Assembly: GCF_018310695.1 (NCBI RefSeq) | Contig: NZ_JAGXCY010000041.1 | Coordinates: 1 to 36,003, forward strand | Length of the DNA: 36,003 bases | Reading direction: 5' to 3' | DNA from: Paenibacillus sp. Marseille-Q4541 | GTDB lineage: Bacteria > Bacillota > Bacilli > Paenibacillales > Paenibacillaceae | Part shown: one piece after another, positions 15,410-22,781 of the stretch | How positions within the stretch are numbered: the first letter of the stretch is position 1 | How the letters are laid out: each line of letters begins with the position of its first letter | Notes under the pieces: generated by a model | The model's input: only the letters and a program-made list of their open reading frames with translations | The model's database searches: none | What the model was told of the DNA's origin: nothing | Translations under genes and position numbers: made by a program

Positions 15410-16591
15410 TTACGCCTCAGGAAGCAAATCACGACAAGCACGCTCCAGGTAGGGATCCACGTGTAAAAAGTCTCGATATTCCGTATATTCTTTCCACAGC
15501 GTATTCCGATCGCCCGCTTGTCCACGGACAGCTCGAATCAGAATGTTTTTTGGCGTATGCTCCAGATCAATAAATTCAAGTAATTGGGTTCGATATCCCA
15601 TCATATCTAGCAATTTGGCACGGATGGAGTCTGTAGCAAGTGCAGCGAACCGCTCTTTCAGAATGCCGTGAGATAATAATGGATTCATGACGGCAGCTTC
15701 CATCTGGGCAAATAATTCATGCTGACAGCAAGGCACGGACAAAATAACCGAAGCCCCCCAGCGAACTGCTTTATCCAGTGCTGCATCAGTTGCAGTGTCA
15801 CAAGCATGAAGAGTAACTACCATATCTACCTGATCCAGCTCATTATACTCAGCAATATCTCCTACCAAAAACTTCAGATTTTGATACCCGAGATTTTTGG
15901 CAATTTGACTGCAGTGTTCAATGACATCTGCCTTAAGATCAAGTCCAACTACCTGAATTTTACGCCTTTGCTTCACTGCTAAATAATGATAGAGAGCAAA
16001 AGTAAGATACGATTTCCCGCATCCAAAATCAACGATGGTGATCGGTCTCTCTTCTGGTAGACTTGGCAATACATCTTCGACCATCTCCAGAAAACGATTG
16101 ATCTGTTTGAATTTATCATACTTACGCGCATGAACTTTCCCTTCTTCACTCATAATGCCAAGTTCAATGAGGAACGGAATAGGCTTGCCATCTTCGAGCA
16201 CATATCTTTTCTTCCGATTATGTGAAAGGTCAATCTCCGATTTGGAAGGAGAACGGGTCAGGATGGAAACCTTATATTTTTTGCTGATCAAAACCTGGTA
16301 ATCGGCTTCTGGTGTACAAATCATACCTTGCCGAAACGTTTCCTCAAACAAAGTAATGACCGCAGTAACCGCTTCCTCCGGTTCCATATTTTCATGAATC
16401 ACCTTGTTGTTCTGATGGTAAGCAAACTGGTAGTGCAATTTATTTTTCAGTAACAGCGGCTTAATCTGCACTTTTGAATAAAGCTGCCCTTCTCGTTTAC
16501 GCAGCTGACTCAGTGTGGCATTTATAAGCGCTTGCTCTTCAAATACGTCCGTTATTAATTTTCGTAAAGAATCCAAGATGGTACATCTCAC
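15410..16591 (-). CDS. Class I SAM-dependent methyltransferase (Methyltransf_32-like)
   Basis: This protein has an N-terminal region of about 180 residues without recognised domain, then a Rossmann-type methyltransferase domain. Motif I is VDFGCGKSYLTFALYHYL (about residues 191-208), followed by VVGLDLK and VTLHACDTATDAAL. A CC-containing SVPCCQHELF segment is typical of the Methyltransf_32 family, which includes tRNA- and RNA-modifying enzymes. The substrate is unknown; RNA is a reasonable guess. The 393-residue frame opens with GTG at 16591, but a TTG at 16576, ten bases after GTGAG, is an equally plausible start. A single-gene transcript ended by the hairpin at 15338-15371. Confidence 0.78.
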   Translation of the reverse strand: MRCTILDSLRKLITDVFEEQALINATLSQLRKREGQLYSKVQIKPLLLKNKLHYQFAYHQNNKVIHENMEPEEAVTAVITLFEETFRQGMICTPEADYQVLISKKYKVSILTRSPSKSEIDLSHNRKKRYVLEDGKPIPFLIELGIMSEEGKVHARKYDKFKQINRFLEMVEDVLPSLPEERPITIVDFGCGKSYLTFALYHYLAVKQRRKIQVVGLDLKADVIEHCSQIAKNLGYQNLKFLVGDIAEYNELDQVDMVVTLHACDTATDAALDKAVRWGASVILSVPCCQHELFAQMEAAVMNPLLSHGILKERFAALATDSIRAKLLDMMGYRTQLLEFIDLEHTPKNILIRAVRGQAGDRNTLWKEYTEYRDFLHVDPYLERACRDLLPEA

Positions 16592-16663
16592 TTTCTATAT
16601 GTCATTATCTTAGTAACGATAACATATTAAAGATTTATGTTCAGTAGTTATTTTCCGTTTGGG

Positions 16664-17320
16664 TCAAGAACGGGAAAAACGCTCTTGCAAGTGATGAAGC
16701 CCCTCTTCGACCTCATGATGAGGCAGCCCTCCCTGTTCAAGTTTTGCATCGTCTTGTTCAAGCAAACGTAGGTAGAACTCGCGGGCTTCTTCCTTGTAAT
16801 GTTCTTCTCGTTCCACTAAACGATACCAACTATTTTCTGCTTCCGCATATCTTCCAACTTCCTCACTGTATAACGCTAGCAGTCTTTCCGTTTTGTCAGG
16901 AAGTTCATAACCTTTCACTTTCACACACAATTGCTGGATCCGTTCTGGAGCTTGTAAAATATCTCGGTTTGCTCCATTAAGCATACTGTATAGATACAAA
17001 TGCAGTGCCTTCATATAACGAATAAGAGATATATCTGTTAGTCCCTGATCCTCGTAGATTTCGCCTTCTTCTTCTAGAATACGTGCTACCTGCTGAACTT
17101 TATCCACTTCGACTCCGTTACCAATACGGAATAAATCAATAATATCTTCGGTAGGCAAAGAATTCAGCAGCTGAGAATTCAGGCGAAAATGACGCTTCAT
17201 CCACTCATCCAGTTCCCATAAGGCCTCTATGTGCTTTTTTTTCTGTTTAAGGTCAAATGCTTTGCCAATCATGTCGGTCATTTCCTCCACCATACGGAGG
17301 AGATAATCTCTTCTGAACAT
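16664..17320 (-). CDS. Helical-repeat protein of unknown function (DUF6483-like)
   Basis: The 218-residue protein is wholly alpha-helical by appearance and reads like degenerate tetratricopeptide hairpins (for example HIEALWELDEWMKRHF and RYAEAENSWYRLVEREEHYKEEAREFYLRLLEQ). It resembles the DUF6483 family known from Paenibacillus and relatives. TPR-like proteins act as protein-interaction scaffolds; no partner is evident. The start ATG has GGAGAGG eight bases upstream. It lies between the hydrolase gene and the methyltransferase gene with gaps of more than 70 bases on both sides, so operon membership is unclear. Confidence 0.7.
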   Translation of the reverse strand: MFRRDYLLRMVEEMTDMIGKAFDLKQKKKHIEALWELDEWMKRHFRLNSQLLNSLPTEDIIDLFRIGNGVEVDKVQQVARILEEEGEIYEDQGLTDISLIRYMKALHLYLYSMLNGANRDILQAPERIQQLCVKVKGYELPDKTERLLALYSEEVGRYAEAENSWYRLVEREEHYKEEAREFYLRLLEQDDAKLEQGGLPHHEVEEGLHHLQERFSRS

Positions 17321-17406
17321 ATGGACTTCCTCTCCTTAGAAGTATATCCGTATTGTATGGTATTGATTTTACCTGTATTGACGTGAAAAAGCCAAACACA
17401 GCAAAA

Positions 17407-17440
17407 AAGCAGACAGGTCTTAAGGTTCACCCATCTGCTT
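17407..17440 (-). terminator. Rho-independent terminator after the alpha/beta hydrolase gene
   Basis: On the minus strand AAGCAGA...TCTGCTT with inner GGT/ACC pairing forms a hairpin followed by TTTTTTGC. It lies 14 bases past the stop codon at 17454. Confidence 0.75.
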
Positions 17441-17453
17441 ATTATCTCTACTC

Positions 17454-18245
17454 TTATTTTACATTCTTGTCCATAAAATCAGAAATAATCTGTACCAGCG
17501 CATCAGGTGCCTCCACCATGCTCATATGGCCGGCTCCTTTAATCAGCGCCTGTGTTACTCCTTCACCTTCCACTGTAAAGGTTCTTTCTGGAGGAACAAC
17601 GTTATCGGCTTCCCCAGCAACAAGTAGCAACGGAATAGCTGCTTTCTCTAGGACATGTCGGCGATCAGGTCGCTCACGCATAGCAATCGCTGTATTAGCT
17701 GCTCCCTGGGGAGCTGTCCGATATCCAATCTCCTGAATTTTGTCAACTGTGGAAGACATCGATTCACGGTGTTCCTCTGCAAACAAACCAGGAACGAGCG
17801 AATCCACAAAACTTTGAATTCCTTGCGACTGGATAACTGAGACGGCCTTCAATCTTTTTTCTTTCGCCTCTTCGCTGTCGGGATATGCAGTAGAATGAAC
17901 TAAGCCCAAAGCATGTAATCGATCAGGATAACGCTCTGCGATAGAAAGAGCAATGTATCCGCCTAGTGAATGTCCTAATACACTCGCTTTGCCTATACCA
18001 AGTGCGTCTAAGACTCCAATCATATCATCTGCCATCTGATCTATGCTGTAACTGCTATTTGGAGCATCAGACTCACCATGTCCTCTTAAATCGGGAACAA
18101 GACAACGATAATTTTGGGCCAGCTTGGGCAGTATTTCTTCAAAATATGCCGAACTGCCGCAGAAACCATGCAATAGTAAGATCGTTTCTCCTTCTCCATG
18201 ATCGTTATAAGCAATCTTCTGATTTCCAAGTTCGATTTTCTCCAT
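17454..18245 (-). CDS. Alpha/beta hydrolase
   Basis: The 263-residue protein has the full alpha/beta hydrolase layout: oxyanion-hole motif LLHGFCGSS (about 24-32), nucleophile elbow GHSLGG with Ser93, an acid around AGEADNVVPP (about residue 217) and catalytic His in GAGHMSMVEAPD (about 241). It is a soluble esterase or lipase-like enzyme; the substrate cannot be deduced. The start ATG has GAAGGCG about five bases upstream. It is followed by a terminator, and a 139-base gap separates it from the YyaC gene upstream, where no terminator is visible. Confidence 0.88.
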   Translation of the reverse strand: MEKIELGNQKIAYNDHGEGETILLLHGFCGSSAYFEEILPKLAQNYRCLVPDLRGHGESDAPNSSYSIDQMADDMIGVLDALGIGKASVLGHSLGGYIALSIAERYPDRLHALGLVHSTAYPDSEEAKEKRLKAVSVIQSQGIQSFVDSLVPGLFAEEHRESMSSTVDKIQEIGYRTAPQGAANTAIAMRERPDRRHVLEKAAIPLLLVAGEADNVVPPERTFTVEGEGVTQALIKGAGHMSMVEAPDALVQIISDFMDKNVK

Positions 18246-18384
18246 CAGTTACGCCTTCTTTCTGTTTGCAGTATCGAAATACTAGATTGAAGTTATTTTA
18301 TTCTATTAAGCTTTTTATGCTGTACTGAAACGAGCGTACTCATATATAGTACTTATCTCATGCTTACCTAGGTTAACGACACTC

Positions 18385-18927
18385 CTATTTTACCCCTTTA
18401 AGCTCTGCTTTAGCAGCATCTGCAATTTGAGAGGCCATATTCATCACTTGATAAAGCGACGTCATTTGCAAAATAGAATAAGGTTTTGGACCGTTCGCAT
18501 TTACGATTGCCGCAATACTATAATCCCCTACTGGAGGAAGTTGTCCCTTTACTGAGCGCGCTGGAAACAGAGATGCAGTTCGGCATAGAAATGCACCTAC
18601 TTCGGAGGAGGATCCTAGACAAGCATCAATTGCAATGATCACTTGGTCTTGTGGAATTCCAGCAAGATAAGTTACCAAATTTGTTGCGTCACATGGGTCT
18701 GTGAGCGTTCCAATGACCCGCGTAAATCCTCGTTCAAGCAAATAACTTCCGGTAAGCGGACCGAGTGCATCACCTGTTGAACGATCCGTTCCAATACATA
18801 CGAAAGTGATCTCTTCTTCCTTATGTTGTGTATAAATCCCCTTAAAAAAAGCAATGAGCTCGGCCGGTGTCATCGCACTGGAAACGGAAGTTCCCCTTCT
18901 TGAAGATAGGGAAGCAAATTTAGACAA
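18385..18927 (-). CDS. yyaC: Sporulation protein YyaC (HybD/Gpr-like protease fold)
   Basis: YyaC is a Bacillales sporulation protein related in fold to the germination protease Gpr and to hydrogenase-maturation proteases. The 180-residue protein has the family segments FVCIGTDRSTGDALGPLTG, GTLTDPCDATNL, IIAIDACLG and PPVGDYSIAAIVN. The acidic residues in IGTDRSTGD and IDACLG correspond to the metal-binding positions of the HybD fold. The start is TTG at 18927, ten bases after AAGGAGA. It indicates that the host forms endospores. It is divergent from yfkK with about 106 bases between the starts. Whether it is an active peptidase is not known. Confidence 0.88.
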   Translation of the reverse strand: MSKFASLSSRRGTSVSSAMTPAELIAFFKGIYTQHKEEEITFVCIGTDRSTGDALGPLTGSYLLERGFTRVIGTLTDPCDATNLVTYLAGIPQDQVIIAIDACLGSSSEVGAFLCRTASLFPARSVKGQLPPVGDYSIAAIVNANGPKPYSILQMTSLYQVMNMASQIADAAKAELKGVK

Positions 18928-19033
18928 ATCTCACACATCTCCTTTCCATGTCTTCTTTCTTGTCTTTCTATCCCGCTTCTTACATGATACAATACGAACA
19001 AACTTTACTGTATCTGAAAGGAATGGACGGAAT

Positions 19034-19258
19034 ATGGATTTATCTCAAAAAAATCAGCAAAATATTGAGTACATGATTGATGCCATTAAAGCAAAACTGA
19101 AAATGGCGAGTGCTTCCGCCCTGCAATCTTCTGCGTTCTCCGTGGAACAATATGATGATATTTATGATCTCTATGATGTTGTGAATTCGAAAACAAATCT
19201 CAGTATATCTGAAGTAGAAGCATTAGTATCTGAGCTTGGCCGTCTACGTAGAGTGTAA
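19034..19258 (+). CDS. YfkK family (DUF1128) small protein
   Basis: A 74-residue acidic protein with the pattern of the YfkK/DUF1128 family: NQQNIEYMIDAIKAKLKMASASAL, then YDDIYDLYDVVNSK and SISEVEALVSELGRLR. It is a helical cytosolic protein of unknown role, common in Bacillales. The ATG at 19034 is chosen because GAAAGGA lies 11 bases upstream; the open frame extends further 5' into the divergent yyaC region, but that part has no signal. An extended -10 like sequence, TGATACAAT, lies about 45 bases upstream of the start. Confidence 0.82.
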   Translation: MDLSQKNQQNIEYMIDAIKAKLKMASASALQSSAFSVEQYDDIYDLYDVVNSKTNLSISEVEALVSELGRLRRV

Positions 19259-19280
19259 ACATGTAGCACCTACACATTAA

Positions 19281-19363
19281 AAAAAGCCCTGAGCTTGGCA
19301 GATATGTTGACAGCTCCTTTAAGAGGAGATGTCAACGTCTGCGATAAGTTTTCAGGGCTTTTT
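19281..19363. terminator. Long bidirectional terminator hairpin
   Basis: AAAAAGCCCTGA (19281-19292) pairs with TCAGGGCTTTTT (19352-19363). Inside, GCAGA/TCTGC, GTTGACA/TGTCAAC and CTCCT/AGGAG continue the helix to a short loop near 19320, so the whole 83 bases fold into one interrupted rod. It lies between convergent yfkK and the asparaginase gene, with A and T runs on its two sides. Confidence 0.75.
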
Positions 19364-19387
19364 TATATAGAAGGGTATGACACATTT

Positions 19388-20398
19388 CTATTTATGTGAT
19401 TCCAATACAAAAGCTGCCTCTGCCTTACCTACTACGGTTCCGGCATCATTTCGGATCTCCTCCGGAAACTGCTCAGTAAGGCGCTGAATCGTCTCTGCAT
19501 TATCGTAACCAATTTGAGTAAGGATTGATTTGACAATCAGTCCCCATTCTTCATCCGAGCCATCAAGTACTTTAAAACTAATACCTAATCTTTCTTTCCG
19601 TAGTGCGAAACAAAACACACCCTGAAATCCACCCTTAGCAACAATATTATGATCTTGAAGCAACACTGAATCCACTCGTCCTGTTCCGCCTACCATCTCC
19701 GGCGCCTCGTTCATTGCTGAAGTGATCACTTGCACTGCCTTGCGTGTTCCCTCATCCTCAATGAGATCTGGGCAAGCCAATTTTAGAAATGCCGTAGCCA
19801 TTGTAGAAACAGGCAGTGCATACACTGGAAATCCACAGCCATCTACCCCTACAGCCATGTCACTCGGATCGATGTCACCTAAAACGGAAATGGTCTGTTT
19901 GATCTCTTGTTGAACGGGATGATCAGGTCTGGCGTAGGAATGAAGATCATATCCTTTTATCTTACTGTACGCGAGGACTCCCATATGCTTACCGGAACAA
20001 TTGTGTAACAACCGTCTTTTATCGCCCTGTTCTCGAATGTATTCCGTGCGGCTCTCTTCATGTAGTGGAAAACTTGGCGCACATACGAGTCCCTCTTCAT
20101 CCAGATCTATTTTTCCCTTCATCTGTTCGAGCGTATCCCTATGATAAGATTCCGACCTGTGAGAAGATACCATTAGCGCAATTTCTTCTTGACTAAAATC
20201 ATACGCATCGGCAATACCAGCCCGAATTCCAGGAATCGCTTGAAGCGGTTTGGCAGCAGAACGAGTAAACGTTCTAAAATGGGGGTTACCAGCGGAATAA
20301 ATGATTTGCCCTTCCTCATTTACAATGCATATATGCCCTCGGTGTGCACTTTCCAGTACGCCCGAACGAAATTCTTTTAATAAAAGTGTATCTGTCAT
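19388..20398 (-). CDS. Asparaginase (asparaginase II family)
   Basis: The 336-residue protein matches the asparaginase II family (PF06089 type), unrelated to the classical AnsA/AnsB fold. Typical segments are VLESAHRGHICIVNEEG at the N terminus, FTRSAAKPLQAIP, SSHRSESYHRD, NCSGKHMGVL and VGVDGCGFPVYALP. It is expected to hydrolyse L-asparagine to aspartate and ammonia in the cytosol. The start ATG has GAAGGAGA eight bases upstream. Its promoter region contains TATAAT directly next to a perfect 12-base palindrome (20441-20452), which suggests control by a dimeric repressor. It is divergent from the PAP2 gene. Confidence 0.88.
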   Translation of the reverse strand: MTDTLLLKEFRSGVLESAHRGHICIVNEEGQIIYSAGNPHFRTFTRSAAKPLQAIPGIRAGIADAYDFSQEEIALMVSSHRSESYHRDTLEQMKGKIDLDEEGLVCAPSFPLHEESRTEYIREQGDKRRLLHNCSGKHMGVLAYSKIKGYDLHSYARPDHPVQQEIKQTISVLGDIDPSDMAVGVDGCGFPVYALPVSTMATAFLKLACPDLIEDEGTRKAVQVITSAMNEAPEMVGGTGRVDSVLLQDHNIVAKGGFQGVFCFALRKERLGISFKVLDGSDEEWGLIVKSILTQIGYDNAETIQRLTEQFPEEIRNDAGTVVGKAEAAFVLESHK

Positions 20399-20434
20399 GC
20401 TTGTTCTCTCCTTCTAAATAAGGGACCGACTTTC

Positions 20435-20452
20435 ATTATATAGGGTACCCTA
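20435..20452 (-). promoter_or_regulatory. Asparaginase promoter -10 with adjoining palindromic operator
   Basis: On the minus strand TATAAT (20435-20440) is immediately preceded by the perfect palindrome TAGGGTACCCTA (20441-20452). No good -35 is present 16-18 bases upstream of the -10. A palindrome in the spacer suggests binding of a regulator, either as repressor or as spacer-bending activator. Confidence 0.5.
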
Positions 20453-20490
20453 ACATTCACCATAGTACAGTATAGTACAAAGAAGCCATT

Positions 20491-20518
20491 TTGACAGAGA
20501 AAATGGGTAAACTATTCA
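20491..20518 (+). promoter_or_regulatory. Candidate sigma-A promoter of the PAP2 gene
   Basis: TTGACA (20491-20496), a 16-base spacer and TATTCA (20513-20518) lie about 50 bases before the start at 20568. The -35 is perfect and the -10 is weak. Confidence 0.4.
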
Positions 20519-20567
20519 TGAAAGTGTAATTTTACTACGTCATCGTACATAAGGAGCTATTCTAATT

Positions 20568-21224
20568 ATGGTAAAAAACAAAAATCATTTCTTATTATGG
20601 TCCGGTGTTGGACTCGCTTCCATTTTTGCTGTTGTATTTTTTATCGTACTTCTATTTTCAGTCATAGGTATTGATCTCATTCAAGAGATTGATGTCAGCA
20701 TTCAAGAGGTACTTTTCCCTACCGAAAATAGCTGGTATTACTCTCTTCTTCCACTCATGCGGGCGATTACTTCGTTTGGATCTTTTCAATACTCCTTAGT
20801 CTTTGCACTTGCATTCGCTTGTTATTACATTATCTATCGAAGCCGATACCTCGAAGGATACCTTGTCCTATTAAGTTTTGGAGGCATGTGGGGGATTAAC
20901 TTTATTACAAAAATGATGCTTAGGCGAGATCGCCCTAACCTTGAATATCTTATGGAAGCAAGTGGATATAGTTTTCCGAGTGGACATGCCATGGTTGCAT
21001 CCGGATTTTACGGGGTTCTCTTACTGCTTCTGATCTACCCTCTAAAACAAAGAAAAATAGACATTTTCTTCCCCTGCTCGTTAGGGATTTTATTTATTAT
21101 TTCACTTGGATTTAGCCGTATTTATCTTGGTGTACATTATCCGTCAGATGTCCTTACTGGACTCATTGCTGGGGGAGTATGGGTTATTTGTATGTACCGA
21201 ATCCTTCGGATTGAACTTTCGTAG
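20568..21224 (+). CDS. PAP2 family membrane phosphatase
   Basis: The 218-residue protein has the three phosphatase motifs of the PAP2 superfamily in order: KMMLRRDRP, PSGH, and SRIYLGVHYPSD, set among about six membrane segments. The length fits undecaprenyl-pyrophosphate or phosphatidylglycerophosphate phosphatases such as BcrC, YodM and PgpB of Bacillota. It acts on a lipid phosphate at the outer face of the membrane; which lipid is not decided by sequence. The start ATG has AAGGAG 12 bases upstream. It precedes the stress-protein group at 21336 but is separated by 111 bases containing a possible sigma-B-like site. Confidence 0.85.
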   Translation: MVKNKNHFLLWSGVGLASIFAVVFFIVLLFSVIGIDLIQEIDVSIQEVLFPTENSWYYSLLPLMRAITSFGSFQYSLVFALAFACYYIIYRSRYLEGYLVLLSFGGMWGINFITKMMLRRDRPNLEYLMEASGYSFPSGHAMVASGFYGVLLLLLIYPLKQRKIDIFFPCSLGILFIISLGFSRIYLGVHYPSDVLTGLIAGGVWVICMYRILRIELS

Positions 21225-21282
21225 CTCTTACTAACAGACCCAGTTAGTTCTTACCATCCTTGTTTCAATATTGGCAGGTAGC

Positions 21283-21308
21283 GTTTATATATCGAGTAAG
21301 CAAGGTAC
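21283..21308 (+). promoter_or_regulatory. Weak sigma-B-like promoter of the GlsB-type gene
   Basis: GTTTAT (21283-21288), a 14-base spacer and AGGTAC (21303-21308) partly match GTTTAA-N13/14-GGGTAT. It lies 27 bases before the start at 21336. The -10 match is poor, so the assignment leans on the neighbouring better sites. Confidence 0.3.
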
Positions 21309-21335
21309 AAAAAACAAGCAAAGGAGGCGATTGTT

Positions 21336-21593
21336 ATGTGGGCGATCATCTTAAGTATTGTAATGGCGATTCTCATTGGGCTCATAGGTGATGCTCTCGT
21401 TGGCCATAACATGCCAGGCGGTATTTTAGGATCAATGATAGCTGGATTTGTCGGAGCTTGGATCGGTTCGATGCTTTTCGGTGACTTCGGTCCCGTCATC
21501 GCTGATTTTGCCGTTGTCCCAGCCATCATCGGAACGGCCATCTTCGTTTTTCTTCTCGGACTTATTGGAAAACTGTTTAGAAAAGCAGCTTAA
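21336..21593 (+). CDS. GlsB/YeaQ/YmgE family stress membrane protein
   Basis: The 85-residue protein consists of three hydrophobic glycine-rich helices with the family pattern IGLIGDALVGHNMPGGILGSMIAGFVGAWIG. Members are induced by general stress in many bacteria; the exact function is unknown. The start ATG has AAAGGAGG about seven bases upstream. It is first in a plus-strand group with YtxH, and a strong sigma-B-like site for ytxH overlaps its stop codon. Confidence 0.87.
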   Translation: MWAIILSIVMAILIGLIGDALVGHNMPGGILGSMIAGFVGAWIGSMLFGDFGPVIADFAVVPAIIGTAIFVFLLGLIGKLFRKAA

Positions 21594-21600
21594 CGGGTTA
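21575..21600 (+). promoter_or_regulatory. Sigma-B-like promoter of the ytxH gene
   Basis: GTTTAG (21575-21580), a 14-base spacer and GGGTTA (21595-21600) match the sigma-B consensus GTTTAA-N12-15-GGGWAT closely. The -35 lies inside the end of the GlsB-type gene and the -10 just past its stop codon, 55 bases before the ytxH start. Confidence 0.6.
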
Positions 21601-21655
21601 AGAAAAGAACAAGAAGTTATAACTTATAAAATTTAATTAAGAGGAGCGATTTATC

Positions 21656-22222
21656 ATGAACCACAATGACACGGAATACAATAGATCTATTGCAGATTAT
21701 AGGAATGAAGAAACAGGCGGCGGTAACAATTTCACAAAGGGACTGTTTATCGGAGGTTTGATCGGTGCAGCGGCAGCATTACTTTTTGCACCAAAACCTG
21801 GTCGTGAACTTCGTGGTGATTTGTCTTACCGTATGTCTGAAGTATCCGATAAAACGAAAGAAGTTGCTGTAGTCGTTGGTGATAAGGCTTCTGAGATCGC
21901 AAAAACGGTTTCTTCCAAAACATCCGATTTGGCTAAAACGGTCGGCGATAACACATCTACCGTAATGACAAGTGTAAAACACGCTACTTCTGATGTTGTA
22001 GATGAAGCGAAAAAAGCTTCTTCCAACGTAGCTGACGAAGCAAGAAAAGCTTCTAACGATGTGAGCGCTGAGGCGCAAATTGCTTCAAACAACATTTCAG
22101 AAGAAGCAAAAAGTGCTACTTCTCAAGTTGCTGCAACAACAGAAAAAGCAACAAATGAAGCAAATCGTGAACTGAACCGCAGTCAATCAAACTATTCTTC
22201 TACAAATAACAGATCTCTGTAA
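21656..22222 (+). CDS. YtxH-type stress protein with 11-residue repeats
   Basis: The 188-residue protein has the YtxH signature (FTKGLFIGGLIGAAAALLFAPKPGRELR, one membrane segment at about residues 29-45) followed by a hydrophilic helix. From Val63 to about residue 168 the sequence repeats every 11 residues: V/I at 63, 74, 85, 96, 107, then 114, 125, 136, 147 and 158, each followed by acidic, Ala and Lys positions (such as VADEARKASND). This hendecad pattern resembles group 3 LEA desiccation proteins. YtxH is a known general-stress protein of B. subtilis. The start ATG has AGAGGAG eight bases upstream. A sigma-B-like promoter precedes it and a terminator follows. Confidence 0.85.
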   Translation: MNHNDTEYNRSIADYRNEETGGGNNFTKGLFIGGLIGAAAALLFAPKPGRELRGDLSYRMSEVSDKTKEVAVVVGDKASEIAKTVSSKTSDLAKTVGDNTSTVMTSVKHATSDVVDEAKKASSNVADEARKASNDVSAEAQIASNNISEEAKSATSQVAATTEKATNEANRELNRSQSNYSSTNNRSL

Positions 22223-22239
22223 TTAATCAGACGTAGCGT

Positions 22240-22265
22240 ATAGCCAGCTGTATACAGCTGGCTAT
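22240..22265 (+). terminator. Terminator after ytxH
   Basis: A perfect 26-base palindrome (ATAGCCAGCTGTA and its mirror) is followed by TTTTTAATAAT. It lies 18 bases past the ytxH stop codon. Confidence 0.85.
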
Positions 22266-22308
22266 TTTTAATAATCTTTCACTTTTAGGATAGAAGGAGG
22301 AGCCTCTC

Positions 22309-22665
22309 ATGAGTACAGTTAATATTAACCCTGAAAAGAATAACAATCAGAAGAAGGAAGTCATAAACGAACATCCTTTTGAACTGAGACATGAAGTCAA
22401 AAATCTAAATACGCAGCTTGAAGGTATCTATAAAGCGATGGAAAGTGTTGAGTTCAAAGATTTGCTGGAGAACTACAGCAGCACCAAAAGACGTTTAATG
22501 TCTAACTTCACCGCTGGTATTGCCCGTGGATTAGGCATGTCGCTCGGTACCATCGTCGTACTCGGTTTGTTAGGATGGTTACTCAGTCTAATGGTGGATA
22601 TGAATCTTCCGGTCATTGGAAGTTACATTGCGGAGCTGCAAGGTTACATAGACCAAGCTAAATAA
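22309..22665 (+). CDS. DUF5665 domain membrane protein
   Basis: The 118-residue protein has a polar N-terminal half and one hydrophobic helix (about residues 75-100, GMSLGTIVVLGLLGWLLSL), ending in an amphipathic tail. FKDLLENYSSTKRRLMSNFTAGIARGLG is the pattern of the DUF5665 family. The function is unknown. The start ATG has GAAGGAGG seven bases upstream, a strong signal. It lies after the ytxH terminator and before a bidirectional terminator, so it is a separate transcript, but no sigma-B-like promoter is visible in its short upstream region. Confidence 0.82.
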   Translation: MSTVNINPEKNNNQKKEVINEHPFELRHEVKNLNTQLEGIYKAMESVEFKDLLENYSSTKRRLMSNFTAGIARGLGMSLGTIVVLGLLGWLLSLMVDMNLPVIGSYIAELQGYIDQAK

Positions 22666-22721
22666 GGATCATCTATTTCCTTTACTCATCATGTCTCATT
22701 CTGTTTCATTCCATCACAAAT

Positions 22722-22767
22722 AAAAAAGCCTGCATATTCCCTGACCGGGTAATAGATAGGCTTTTTT
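22722..22767. terminator. Bidirectional terminator between the DUF5665 and corA genes
   Basis: AAAAAAGCCT (22722-22731) pairs with AGGCTTTTTT (22758-22767), with additional inner pairing of TATTCCC with GGGTAATA. A and T runs on both flanks serve the two convergent genes. Confidence 0.8.
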
Positions 22768-22781
22768 GTCTATTCTAAGAT

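Noticed and set aside
18854..19033. Long N-terminal extension of the YfkK protein
   Set aside because: It would overlap the divergent yyaC start and has no ribosome binding site; the family length is about 74 residues.
21779..22095. Minus-strand frames opposite ytxH
   Set aside because: They mirror the repetitive ytxH codons, lack start signals and are poorly protein-like.
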